In this document: positions 37,757 through 46,082 of the stretch, one piece after another | How positions within the stretch are numbered: position 1 is the first letter of the stretch | Layout: each line of letters starts with the position of its first letter | NCBI RefSeq assembly: GCF_014648575.1 | Contig: NZ_BMRJ01000006.1 | Span: 18,076-65,928 of the forward strand | DNA length: 47,853 nucleotides | DNA from: Agromyces mediolanus | Lineage (GTDB): Bacteria; Actinomycetota; Actinomycetes; Actinomycetales; Microbacteriaceae | Reading direction: 5' to 3' | Program-made: the position numbers and the translations under genes | The notes under the pieces: generated by a model | What the model was told of the DNA's origin: nothing | What the model saw: the letters and a program-made list of their open reading frames with translations, nothing else | The model's database searches: none

Positions 37757-38242
37757 TCAGCCCTCCGGCGCGTCGCCGTCGGGGAAGACCCGTTTGTACT
37801 TGCGCCCGTCGGGCAGCTCGACCGTGCGCGAGGCGAGCTGGCCGCGGCTGACCCGCAGGTAGATCGCCTGCGCGGTGACGCCGAGCTTGGCCGCGGCCTC
37901 GGCGACGGAGAGGCCGGGCAGCTCGCTCGGGCGGCTCGACGGCCGCTCGCGCTTGCGCTTCCGGCTCGCCTCGCGCCGCTCGGCGATGGCCGCGTCGTCG
38001 CCGGCCCAGCGCTGCTTCGCCGCGCCCTCGCTCAGCCCGGCCGCGGCGGCGACCTCGGCCCAGTCCGCCCCGCCGTCCCGGGCCTCGCGCACCGCGGCGA
38101 GCACGGCGGGCTCGGACTCGAGCGCGCGCAGCAGCCGGCGCACGGCCCGGACGCGGTCGAGCGCCGCCGGGCCATCCCCGTCCGCATCGAGGGCCGCGAG
38201 CGCGTCGAGCGCCGCCCTGGTCTCGCCGTCGAGGAACCCCAT
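37757..38242 (-). CDS. Small helix-turn-helix protein, function unknown
   Basis: A 161-residue, highly charged protein with two apparent helix-turn-helix units. The first is near 60-80 (DWAEVAAAAGLSEGAAKQRW), the second, MerR/excisionase-like, near 113-150 (LSVAEAAAKLGVTAQAIYLR followed by a basic wing). A strongly basic linker (REASRKRKRERPSSRPS) joins them. A DNA-binding role is likely but the target is unknown. It lies 14 bases downstream of the acyl-CoA ligase gene on the same strand. Confidence 0.75.
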   Translation of the reverse strand: MGFLDGETRAALDALAALDADGDGPAALDRVRAVRRLLRALESEPAVLAAVREARDGGADWAEVAAAAGLSEGAAKQRWAGDDAAIAERREASRKRKRERPSSRPSELPGLSVAEAAAKLGVTAQAIYLRVSRGQLASRTVELPDGRKYKRVFPDGDAPEG

Positions 38243-38256
38243 CGAGCGATCCCGCG

Positions 38257-40023
38257 TCAGCCCTGGCCGGCCTCGGCGTTGATGAGGCGTGTGCGCACCT
38301 CGCGCCGGATGACCTTGCCGATGAGCGAGCGCGGCAGCTCCTCGACCGCGACGACCCGCTTGGGCACCTTGTACGGCGTCAGCTGGTCGCGCGCCGCCTG
38401 GCGGATGCCGGCCTCGTCGAGCTGCTGCCCCGGCTTCAGCACAACGACGGCGACGACCTGTTCGCCCGAGTGCGCGTCCGGCACCCCGACCACCGCGACG
38501 TCGGCGACCGAGGGGTGCGTGCGCAGCGCCTCCTCGACCTCGCTCGGGGCGACGTTGAACCCGCCCGTGATGATGAGCTCCTTGATGCGGTCGACGATGC
38601 GCACGAAGCCCTCGTCGTCGATCGAGACGATGTCGCCCGTGCGGAACCACGGCGCGCCGCCCTCGGGGTCCTCGACGAAGACCGCGGCGGTCTCGTCGGG
38701 CTTCTTCCAGTAGCCGGAGAAGACCTGCGGACCGCGCACGACGAGCTCGCCCTCGGCGCCGGGCTCGACGTCGCGCGTCGGCTCCTCCGGGTCGACGACG
38801 CGGCACTCCGTGCCCGGCAGCGGCAGCCCCACGGTGCCGGCCTTGCGGTTCGGCGCGACGGGATTCGCCATCAGCACCGGCGAGCACTCCGAGAGCCCGT
38901 AGCCCTCGACGAGATAGCCGCCGGTCGCAGCCTCCCACGGCTCGACGACGGCGGGCGAGAGCGGCATGGCGCCGGAGATGGCGATGCGGATGCCGGCGAG
39001 CGGCACCCCCTCGGCGGCCGCGGCGGCGGTGAGCCGTTCGTAGATCGGCGGCACCGCCGGCAGGAACGTCGGCGGTCGGCGCTTCACGACCTTGAGCACC
39101 AGGTCGGGGTCGAACTTCGGGAAGAGCACGAGCCGGGCGCCCATGCTCATCGCGAAGGTGAGGCAGAGGGTGAGCCCATAGGCGTGGAACATCGGCAGCA
39201 CGGCGTAGACGACGGCGCTGCCACGCGGGATCTCGGGCACCCAGCTGCGCGACTGCGCCGCGTTCGCGATGAGGTTCGCGTGGCTGAGCGTGGCGCCCTT
39301 CGGGCTGCCGGTCGTGCCGCTCGTGTACTGGATGAGGGCGACGTCGTCGACCTCGGGCGCGATGATGTGCGCGTCGATCGGCTGGGCCTCGACGAGCTCG
39401 GGCCACGGCACCGTGCCGCGCACCTTCGTCGTGAGCGCGGCGCGGGACTCACGGGCCTTCGCGATCGGCAGCCGGAGCGCGAGGCGGGTGCCGAACGGCA
39501 TCGCCCGGGTCGGGTCGACCGAGACGATGTGCGCGAGCTTCAGGTCGGCGGGGAACGCCTGCAGCGTGTCGACCACCTTGTCCCAAGCGACGACGACGCG
39601 GGCTCCGTGGTCCTCGAACTGGTGCCGCAGCTCGCGCGGCGTGTACAGCGGGTTGTGCTCGACGACGATGCCGCCGAGGCGGAGCACGGCGTAGAACGCG
39701 ACGATGTGCTGCGGGCAGTTCGGCAGCACGATGGCGACGGGGTCGCCCTTCTGCACGCCGAGGAGGCGGAGCCCCTCGGCGGCCCGTTCGATCTCGGCGC
39801 CGAGCTCGGCGTACGTCGTCTCGCGTCCGAAGAACTCGAGCGCGACGTGCTCGGGGTACGTCTCGACCGAGTGCCGGATCAGGTCGTACAGCGAGCCCTC
39901 GACGGCCGGGAGGTCGTCGGGGACGCCCTCGGCGTAGCTCGCGACCCAGGGCCGACCGGGCAGCGCGGGGCGCCCGGATGCCGCCTGCTCGCCGGACGCC
40001 GCCTGCTCGCCGGGCTCGGCCAT
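38257..40023 (-). CDS. Long-chain fatty acid-CoA ligase (AMP-forming)
   Basis: A 588-residue member of the ANL adenylate-forming family, activating fatty acids to acyl-CoA through acyl-AMP. The ATP loop is YTSGTTGSPKGATLSHAN, then GYGLSECSPV, the hinge region FRTGDIVSIDDEGFVRIVDR and the catalytic C-terminal lysine in SLIGKVIRREV. The first 20 residues contain a short GEQAASG repeat. The start overlaps the prs stop by one base (TGATG), so the two are coupled. Chain-length preference cannot be told. Confidence 0.93.
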   Translation of the reverse strand: MAEPGEQAASGEQAASGRPALPGRPWVASYAEGVPDDLPAVEGSLYDLIRHSVETYPEHVALEFFGRETTYAELGAEIERAAEGLRLLGVQKGDPVAIVLPNCPQHIVAFYAVLRLGGIVVEHNPLYTPRELRHQFEDHGARVVVAWDKVVDTLQAFPADLKLAHIVSVDPTRAMPFGTRLALRLPIAKARESRAALTTKVRGTVPWPELVEAQPIDAHIIAPEVDDVALIQYTSGTTGSPKGATLSHANLIANAAQSRSWVPEIPRGSAVVYAVLPMFHAYGLTLCLTFAMSMGARLVLFPKFDPDLVLKVVKRRPPTFLPAVPPIYERLTAAAAAEGVPLAGIRIAISGAMPLSPAVVEPWEAATGGYLVEGYGLSECSPVLMANPVAPNRKAGTVGLPLPGTECRVVDPEEPTRDVEPGAEGELVVRGPQVFSGYWKKPDETAAVFVEDPEGGAPWFRTGDIVSIDDEGFVRIVDRIKELIITGGFNVAPSEVEEALRTHPSVADVAVVGVPDAHSGEQVVAVVVLKPGQQLDEAGIRQAARDQLTPYKVPKRVVAVEELPRSLIGKVIRREVRTRLINAEAGQG

Positions 40024-41000
40024 CAGGCCGCGCCGTCGAACATGCTCGTGACCGAGCCGTCCTCGAAGACCTCGTGGATGGCGCGGGCAAGCAGCGGCGC
40101 GATCGGCAGGATCGTGAGCCGGTCCCAGTGCTTCTCCGCCGGGATCGGCAGGGTGTCGGTGACGACGACGCGGTCGATGAAGTCGGACTGCAGGATCTCG
40201 ACGGCCGGGTTCGAGAACACGGCGTGGGTCGCGGCGACGACGACGCCGATCGCGCCGTTCGCCTTGAGCGCCTCGGCCGCCTTCACGATCGTGCGGCCCG
40301 TGTCGATGAGGTCGTCGACGAGGAGGCAGACGCGGCCCTCCACGTCGCCGACGATCTCGTGCACCGAGACCTGGTTCGGCACGAGCGGGTCGCGGCGCTT
40401 GTGGATGATGGCGAGCGGGGCGCCGAGCTTGTCGCTCCAGATGTCGGCGACGCGCACCCGGCCCATGTCGGGCGAGACGACCGTGAGGGTCGCCGGGTCG
40501 AGGGAGTTCTTGAACTCCTCGAGCAGCACCGGCATGGCGAAGAGGTGGTCGACGGGGCCGTCGAAGAAGCCCTGGATCTGCGCCGCGTGCAGGTCGATCG
40601 ACATGATGCGGTCGGCGCCGGCGGTCTTGAACAGGTCGGCGACGAGGCGGGCCGAGATCGGCTCGCGTCCGCGGCCCTTCTTGTCCTGCCGGGCGTAGGG
40701 GTAGAACGGCGCGACGACGGTGATGCGCTTGGCCGAGGCGCGCTTCAGCGCGTCGACCATGATGAGCTGCTCCATGAGCCACTCGTTGATCGGGGAGGTG
40801 TGAGACTGGATGACGAAGGCGTCGGAGCCGCGCACGCTCTCGTCGTAGCGCGCGTAGATCTCGCCGTTCGCGAAGGTGCGGGCATCGGTCGGCACCAGCT
40901 CGGCGCCCAGCTCGCGGGCGATCTGCTCGGCGAGTTCCGGATGCGCGCGCCCCGACACCAGCACGAGGCGCTTGGATCCGGTGGTCTCGATACCCGACAT
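40023..41000 (-). CDS. prs: Ribose-phosphate pyrophosphokinase
   Basis: A 325-residue class I PRPP synthase, making PRPP from ribose 5-phosphate and ATP for purines, pyrimidines, histidine and tryptophan. Signatures: ANGEIYARYDESVRG, the ATP flexible loop around FYPYARQDKKGRGREP, catalytic DLHAAQIQGFF, and the PRPP loop VDDLIDTGRTI. Length is normal. It lies 32 bases downstream of glmU, with which it is commonly paired in actinobacteria. Confidence 0.97.
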   Translation of the reverse strand: MSGIETTGSKRLVLVSGRAHPELAEQIARELGAELVPTDARTFANGEIYARYDESVRGSDAFVIQSHTSPINEWLMEQLIMVDALKRASAKRITVVAPFYPYARQDKKGRGREPISARLVADLFKTAGADRIMSIDLHAAQIQGFFDGPVDHLFAMPVLLEEFKNSLDPATLTVVSPDMGRVRVADIWSDKLGAPLAIIHKRRDPLVPNQVSVHEIVGDVEGRVCLLVDDLIDTGRTIVKAAEALKANGAIGVVVAATHAVFSNPAVEILQSDFIDRVVVTDTLPIPAEKHWDRLTILPIAPLLARAIHEVFEDGSVTSMFDGAA

Positions 41001-41032
41001 GTGTTCGTCCTCTCAGCCGGTCCGGCCTCGTG

Positions 41033-42478
41033 TCACTCGGCGTCGGTCGCGGCGGCCGTGCCGGCGGCCTCGGCCGCCTGGGCGGCCGCAGTCCCGGCAC
41101 GATGCGTCGTGACCCACCCCTCGATGTTGCGTTGCGGTGCGACGTTCACGGCGAGCGCTCCGGCGGGGACGTCCTTGCGGACGACCGTTCCGGCGCCCGT
41201 GTAGACGCCGTCTCCAATGGTAACGGGCGCGACGAAGACCCCGTGCGAGCCAGTGCGCACGTGGGAGCCGATCTCGGTGCGGTGCTTGTTCACCCCGTCG
41301 TAGTTCGCCGTGATCGAACCGGCGCCCACGTTCGACTGCTCGCCGATGCGGGTGTCGCCGATGTAGCTCAGGTGCGGCACCTTGCTGCCACGGCCGATCT
41401 CGGCGTTCTTCGTCTCGACGAAGGTGCCGATCTTGCCGCCGTCGCCGAGGACGGTGCCCGGGCGGAGGTACGCGAACGGCCCGACCTCGGCGCCCGCGCC
41501 GATCACGGCGAGCGTGCCGTCGGTGCGCTTGACGTGCGCGCCGGCGCCGATCTCGCAGTCGACGAGGGTGGTGTCGGGGCCGACGATCGCGCCGGTGGCG
41601 ATCGTCGTCGCGCCCTTCAGCTGCGTGCCGGGCCGGATGGTGGTGTCCGGCTCGATCGTCACCGCGAGGTCGATCCAGGTGGTCGCCGGGTCCTCGATCG
41701 TGACGCCGTTCAGCTGCCAGCCGCGCACGATGAGCGCGTTCAGCCGGGCCGCCGTCTCGGAGAGCTGGGCGCGGTCGTTGATGCCAGCGACGAGCCACGG
41801 CTCGGCGACGGGCACGGCCTCGACCTCGCTGCCCGCCTCGCGGAGCAGCTGGATGACGTCGGTGAGGTACTTCTCGCCCTGCGCGTTCTCGGTGGTGAGG
41901 TTCGCGAGCTGGTCGCGGAGCGCGGCGGCACCGAAGGCGTAGATGCCGGCGTTGATCTCGGGGATGGCCCGCTCGACCTCGCTCGCGTCCTTCTGCTCGA
42001 CGATGCGGTCGAAGCCGCCGGCGGGGCCGCGAACGATGCGGCCGTAGCCGTGCGGGTCGTCGTAGATGGCCGAGAGCACCGAAGCGGCGGAACCGGTGTC
42101 GCGGTGCTGCGCGAGGAACGCGGCGAGCGTGTCGGCGTCGAGCAGCGGCACGTCGCCGTTCAGCACGAGCACCTCGCCAGCGAAGTCGGCGGGCAGTGCG
42201 GCGACGGCCTGCTCGACGGCGCGGCCGGTGCCGGGGATCTCGTCCTGATCGACAATGGTGGTGCCGGGCAGCTCCGCCTCGATGGTCTCGGCGACCCGGT
42301 CGCGCTCGTGCCGCACGACGGCGAGCACGTGCGCGGCGTCGAGCGCCCGCGCGGTGCGCAGCACGTGCCCGACGACCGGCGAGCCGGCGAGCGGGTGCAG
42401 CAGCTTCGGGGTCGCCGACTTCATGCGGGTGCCCTGTCCTGCCGCCAGGACGATGATCGCGAGGTTCTGATCGCTCAT
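41033..42478 (-). CDS. glmU: Bifunctional GlmU, UDP-N-acetylglucosamine synthesis
   Basis: A 481-residue enzyme making UDP-GlcNAc for peptidoglycan. The N-terminal uridylyltransferase (1 to about 240) has the nucleotide loop VLAAGQGTRMKSATPKLLHP, GDVPLL and NAGIYAFG. The C-terminal acetyltransferase is a left-handed beta helix of hexapeptide repeats, with the acetyl-CoA site near SYIGDTRIGEQSNVGAG and TEIGSHVRTGSHGVFVAPV. Length is typical. The ATG at 42478 lies one base after the 3' end of tRNA-Gln, leaving no room for a ribosome site or promoter of its own, so it is probably transcribed with the tRNA. Confidence 0.97.
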   Translation of the reverse strand: MSDQNLAIIVLAAGQGTRMKSATPKLLHPLAGSPVVGHVLRTARALDAAHVLAVVRHERDRVAETIEAELPGTTIVDQDEIPGTGRAVEQAVAALPADFAGEVLVLNGDVPLLDADTLAAFLAQHRDTGSAASVLSAIYDDPHGYGRIVRGPAGGFDRIVEQKDASEVERAIPEINAGIYAFGAAALRDQLANLTTENAQGEKYLTDVIQLLREAGSEVEAVPVAEPWLVAGINDRAQLSETAARLNALIVRGWQLNGVTIEDPATTWIDLAVTIEPDTTIRPGTQLKGATTIATGAIVGPDTTLVDCEIGAGAHVKRTDGTLAVIGAGAEVGPFAYLRPGTVLGDGGKIGTFVETKNAEIGRGSKVPHLSYIGDTRIGEQSNVGAGSITANYDGVNKHRTEIGSHVRTGSHGVFVAPVTIGDGVYTGAGTVVRKDVPAGALAVNVAPQRNIEGWVTTHRAGTAAAQAAEAAGTAAATDAE

Positions 42479-42479
42479 G

Positions 42480-42551
42480 CTCCGCCACCAGGATTCGAAC
42501 CTGGGCCTCACAGCTCCAAAGGCTGTCGTGCTGCCGTTACACCATGGCGGA
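42480..42551 (-). tRNA. tRNA-Gln (anticodon UUG)
   Basis: A 72-base cloverleaf: acceptor TCCGCCA paired with TGGCGGA, anticodon loop CTTTGGA (anticodon TTG), T loop TTCGAAT, discriminator G. CCA is not encoded. The 3' end is one base before the glmU start codon. CAGACT at 42588-42583 on the minus strand is a weak candidate -10. Confidence 0.97.
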
Positions 42552-42665
42552 CCGCGCCGCGGCGTGCCGTTGCGCGCCATCAAGTCTGCCACGGCGCGCG
42601 CCGCGGCATGACGGCCGACGACGCGGGGTCGCGAGCGGGGTCGCGCCCCGGGCGATAATGGCCGG

Positions 42666-43166
42666 ATGACGCACGCGGACGAGGTGGATCGGATCGTCGC
42701 CGACTGGGAGCGGGAGCGCCCGGATCTCGACTTCTCCCCGCTGCAGGTGCTCTCCCGGGTGGCGCGGCTCTCGAAGCACCTCGACCGGGAGCGCAAGCAG
42801 GCCTTCGCGCGCTCGGAGCTCGAGTCGTGGGAGTTCGACGTGCTCTCCGCGCTCCGCCGGGCGGGTGCGCCCTACCGGCTGTCCCCGAAGGCCCTGCTGC
42901 AGCAGACCCTCGTCTCGAGCGGGGCGATGACGAACCGCATCGACCGGCTCGTCGCCCGCGGGCTCGTGAGCCGGCAGACCGATCCGCACGACGGTCGGGG
43001 CATCCTCGTCGAGATGAGCCAGGCCGGCCTCACCCGGGTGGATGCCGCGATCACCCGCCTCGTCGACGCGGAGGCCGAGCTGCTCGGCAGCCTGCCGCCC
43101 GCGGAGCAGAAGCGCCTCGCAGGGCTCCTGCGCAAGCTCATCGTGAGCTTCGAGGAGCCCGCCTAG
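42666..43166 (+). CDS. MarR family transcriptional regulator
   Basis: A 166-residue winged-helix dimer. The DNA-binding part is LSPKALLQQTLVSSGAMTNR followed by the wing RQTDPHDGRG, with dimerisation helices at both ends. GATAAT at 42654-42659 ends 6 bases before the ATG, a leaderless pattern and the most AT-rich -10 in the window. The stop shares CTAG (43163-43166) with the convergent hydrolase gene. Ligand and targets unknown. Confidence 0.92.
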   Translation: MTHADEVDRIVADWERERPDLDFSPLQVLSRVARLSKHLDRERKQAFARSELESWEFDVLSALRRAGAPYRLSPKALLQQTLVSSGAMTNRIDRLVARGLVSRQTDPHDGRGILVEMSQAGLTRVDAAITRLVDAEAELLGSLPPAEQKRLAGLLRKLIVSFEEPA

Positions 43167-43897
43167 GCGTCGGTCGCCGCCGTGGACGCCTCGGCGAGGA
43201 TGACCTCCGCGAGGTCAGCCGCTCGGCTCCACATGGGCCAGTGCCCCGTGGGGAGGTCGACGACGTCGAAGCCGTCCAGCTTCGCGAGCTCGGCGAACAT
43301 GGGATGCCCCGCCCGGACCAGCTCCCGCACCTGCTCGGCCGGGATCGAGCAGCACACCAGGGTCGTCGGGACGCCGTGCCTGGCCTCGTTCGCGAGCTCG
43401 ACGGGCTGACGGAGCACCGTGGCGGGCTCCGGGACGGACCGATCCCGGAACCGCGCGAGGGCCTCGGCGCTCAGCCCGTCGAGGCTCGCCTGCTGCCCGA
43501 GCTCCTCGAACGGCGGCAGCGGCAGCTCGACAAGCGCGTCCGGGAGCTCGGGGGCGAAGACGCTGCCGTCGGCCACGGGGCCGGAGTCGACCCAGACCAC
43601 CCGGGCGACGAGCTCGGGACGACGGTCGAGCACGAGGCTCACGGGCACGTTGGCCCCGCTGTGGGCGACGAGGACGACCGGGCGGTCGCCCTGCTGCGCG
43701 ATCGTGTCCAGGATCGCCGCCGCCTGCTCGTCGAGCGTCCTCGACGCGCGCTCGGGGTCGGCTGGGTCGAGCCCGGGCAGCGTCAGCGCGACGGCGCGGT
43801 CGGGTCCGAGGTGGCTCAGGACGTCGTCCCACGCCCAGGCGCCCAGCCAGTGGCCGGCGATGAGGACGATGGTCGGATGGTTCGCAGTGGTGGTCAT
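43163..43897 (-). CDS. Alpha/beta hydrolase
   Basis: A 244-residue hydrolase fold protein. The oxyanion region is IAGHWLGAWAW, the nucleophile elbow LVAHSGANVP (Ser near residue 80), with a likely acid in the cap-following part and the catalytic His in LPTGHWPMWSR. It resembles esterase-like proteins of the salicylate/methyl-ester hydrolase type. Substrate unknown. It is divergent from a WYL regulator, with only 90 bases between them, so that regulator probably controls it. Confidence 0.88.
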   Translation of the reverse strand: MTTTANHPTIVLIAGHWLGAWAWDDVLSHLGPDRAVALTLPGLDPADPERASRTLDEQAAAILDTIAQQGDRPVVLVAHSGANVPVSLVLDRRPELVARVVWVDSGPVADGSVFAPELPDALVELPLPPFEELGQQASLDGLSAEALARFRDRSVPEPATVLRQPVELANEARHGVPTTLVCCSIPAEQVRELVRAGHPMFAELAKLDGFDVVDLPTGHWPMWSRAADLAEVILAEASTAATDA

Positions 43898-43922
43898 GCG
43901 ACCACCCTCGCAGCCTCGGCGG

Positions 43923-43932
43923 ACACCGGTGT
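43923..43932. promoter_or_regulatory. Palindrome in the hydrolase/WYL regulator gap
   Basis: The 10-bp perfect palindrome ACACCGGTGT sits midway between two divergent starts (43897 and 43988), a position suited to an operator for the WYL regulator. Confidence 0.4.
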
Positions 43933-43987
43933 GTCACTATTTCTGGCATGAATTCGATTCCCCCCGGACCCTGCTGAGGCCGGGCCC

Positions 43988-44686
43988 ATGAAGCGCGCCG
44001 AACGACTGCACGCCCTGTCGGAGATGCTGCGCCGCAGCGGTGCCCGCGGCGTCTCCGCCGACCGCCTGGCCCGGGAGTTCGAGGTGTCGGTGCGCACAGT
44101 CAAGCGCGACCTCGACGCACTGGAGCGCAGCGGCGCGCCGGTCTGGTCCCGGCCGGGCCCCGGCGGCGGGTACGGGCTCGCCGAGTACGCCACGCTGCCG
44201 CCCGTCACCCTCTCCCCCGCGCAGGCCGTGGCGCTCCTCGCGGCGTCGTCCGCGGCATCCGATGCGCCGTACGCCGATCTGGCGGCCGCCGGCATCCGCA
44301 AGATCCTCGACGTCCTCGACCCGAGGACACGAGCGCGGGCCGAGGAGCTGGCCCACCGGATCTGGGTCGATGCGCCTCCGCCGGCCTCGCGTGCCGTCAG
44401 CTCGGCGCTCGAGCAGGCGCTGGCCGAGCAGCGGGTGGTCCGCCTCAACTACACCGCGGCGGACGGCACCTCGACCACGCGCGACGTCGAGCCCGTGCTG
44501 TTCGCCTCCACGAACGGCCGCTGGTACCTGGTCGGGTGGTGTCGGCTGCGCGACGCCATGCGCTGGTTCGCCGTGTCGCGCGTCGAGCGGGCCAGCGTCA
44601 CCGCGATCGCCTGCAGCGGTCACACCGTCGAGGAGGTCGGCGAGCCCCCGGAGCACGCCAGGCCGGTGCACGGCCGGCTCGCCTGA
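43988..44686 (+). CDS. WYL-domain transcriptional regulator (DeoR-like HTH)
   Basis: A 232-residue regulator. Residues about 1-60 form an HTH of the HTH_11 type (RLAREFEVSVRTVKRDLDAL), followed by a Gly-rich wing (PGPGGGYGLAEYA). A WYL ligand-binding domain (about 130-215) includes NGRWYLVGWCRLRDAMRWF. Such proteins sense small ligands or nucleic acids. Divergent from the hydrolase gene. Confidence 0.9.
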   Translation: MKRAERLHALSEMLRRSGARGVSADRLAREFEVSVRTVKRDLDALERSGAPVWSRPGPGGGYGLAEYATLPPVTLSPAQAVALLAASSAASDAPYADLAAAGIRKILDVLDPRTRARAEELAHRIWVDAPPPASRAVSSALEQALAEQRVVRLNYTAADGTSTTRDVEPVLFASTNGRWYLVGWCRLRDAMRWFAVSRVERASVTAIACSGHTVEEVGEPPEHARPVHGRLA

Positions 44687-44722
44687 CCCGGCACCGAGCT
44701 CATGACTTCTTGAGGCTCGTTT

Positions 44723-44751
44723 TTGAGAATGATTATCGTTAACGATAGCGT
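44723..44751 (+). promoter_or_regulatory. aztD promoter with an embedded Zur-like operator
   Basis: TTGAGA (44723-44728), a 17-base spacer and TAGCGT (44746-44751) form a good promoter, seven bases before the ATG at 44759. The spacer holds AATGATTATCGTT (about 44729-44741), close to the Zur core AATGATAATCATT (7-1-7 symmetry, few mismatches). Repressor bound here would block the polymerase. AT-richness is exceptional in this window. Confidence 0.7.
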
Positions 44752-44758
44752 GGCGGCC

Positions 44759-46039
44759 ATGATCACACGCACCAGTCCCCCGCCTCGCCGTCGAGGCCTG
44801 CGCCTGACCGCCGTCGCCGCGCCCGCCCTGCTCCTCACCCTCGCCGCCTGCGCCTCCCCCGGCGGCCAGACGCCCGCCGCGCAGCCCGACTCCACGACCG
44901 AGCCCGCCGCGCGTGAGCTCGCCGCCCCGCGCCTCGTCGCGAGCTACGACGGCGGCCTGCTCGTGCTCGAGGGCGACACCCTCGAGGTCGCGGCCGAGCT
45001 CGAGCTGCCCGGCTTCCTCCGGGTGAACCCCGCCGGCGACGGCCGGCACGTGCTCGTCTCGACGGACGCCGGCTTCCGCGTGCTCGACACCGGCCTCGAG
45101 GCGGAGCAGCACGGCGACCACGCGCACTACTACGGTGAGACGCCGCAGCTCACGGAGCTCGTGTTCGAGGCCGACCATGCGGGCCACGTCACCACGAACG
45201 AGGGCGTCACCGCCCTCTTCGCCGACGGCACCGGCGAGGTGCAGCTGTTCGAGGCATCCGGGCTCGCCGACGCGGTCGCCGCAGGCGGACTCGACCCGCT
45301 CGAGCTCCGCACCCACGAGAGCGCGGCGGCGCACCACGGCGTCGCCGTCGCCCTGCCGGGCGACGCCCTCCTGTCGACGCTCGGCACCGAGGAAGCGCGC
45401 ACGGGCGTCGCCGTCTTCGACGCCTCGGGCGCCGAACTCGCCCGCGACGAGCGCTGCCCCGGCGTGCACGGCGAAACGGTCGCGGCGGGCGGGGCGATCG
45501 TCGTCGGCTGCCAGGACGGCGCCCTCGTCTTCCGCGACGGCGCCTTCACGAAGGTCGCGTCGCCCGACGCCTACGGGCGCATCGGCACGCAGGCCGGCTC
45601 GCCGGAGTCCGCCGTCGTGCTCGGCGACTACAAGACGGATGCCGAGGCGGAACTCGAGCGGCCGACCCGGGTGAGCCTCGTCGACACCGAGGCCGGCACG
45701 CTGCGACTCGTCGAGCTCGGCACGAGCTACACCTTCCGCTCGCTCGCCCGCGGGCCGCACGGCGAGGCGCTCGTGCTCGGCACCGACGGCGCCATCCACG
45801 TCATCGATCCGGCGTCCGGCACGGTGACCGCGACGATCCCCGTGCTCGAGGAGTGGACCGAGCCGCTCGACTGGCAGCAGGCCCGCCCTGCGCTCCGCGT
45901 CGACGGGCACCGCGCCTACGTGACGGACCCGGCCGCCTCGACCATCCACCTCGTCGACCTCGACGCCGGCGAGCTCGTCGAGAGCGTGAAGCTGCCCGCC
46001 GCGCCGATCGAGCTCGCGACGGTCGCCGGCGGCCACTGA
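44759..46039 (+). CDS. aztD: AztD-like zinc metallochaperone lipoprotein
   Basis: A 426-residue exported lipoprotein: basic start, hydrophobic segment, lipobox LTLAAC near residue 30, then a Thr/Pro linker. The rest is a beta-propeller-like repeat protein (ASYDGGLLVLEGDTLEV, HVIDPASGTVTATIPVL, TIHLVDLDAGELVESVKL). The His-rich stretch EQHGDHAHYYGE near residue 120 is the type of zinc site in AztD, which hands zinc to the AztABC importer's binding protein. The start at 44759 fits the leaderless promoter and the signal peptide. No aztABC genes are in the window. A Zur-like box covers the promoter, so it is probably induced by zinc shortage. Confidence 0.8.
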   Translation: MITRTSPPPRRRGLRLTAVAAPALLLTLAACASPGGQTPAAQPDSTTEPAARELAAPRLVASYDGGLLVLEGDTLEVAAELELPGFLRVNPAGDGRHVLVSTDAGFRVLDTGLEAEQHGDHAHYYGETPQLTELVFEADHAGHVTTNEGVTALFADGTGEVQLFEASGLADAVAAGGLDPLELRTHESAAAHHGVAVALPGDALLSTLGTEEARTGVAVFDASGAELARDERCPGVHGETVAAGGAIVVGCQDGALVFRDGAFTKVASPDAYGRIGTQAGSPESAVVLGDYKTDAEAELERPTRVSLVDTEAGTLRLVELGTSYTFRSLARGPHGEALVLGTDGAIHVIDPASGTVTATIPVLEEWTEPLDWQQARPALRVDGHRAYVTDPAASTIHLVDLDAGELVESVKLPAAPIELATVAGGH

Positions 46040-46044
46040 CGCGG

Positions 46045-46075
46045 CGCCGCCCGCGCCGACGAGGCGCGGGCGGCG
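46045..46075. terminator. Convergent terminator between aztD and metI
   Basis: A perfect 13-bp stem (46045-46057 with 46063-46075) closes a 5-base loop, in the 43-base gap between the two stop codons; it can serve both strands. Confidence 0.85.
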
Positions 46076-46082
46076 TCGGGGG

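Noticed and set aside
39970..40018. Tandem repeat near the acyl-CoA ligase start
   Set aside because: In-frame duplication coding GEQAASG in a non-conserved N-terminus.
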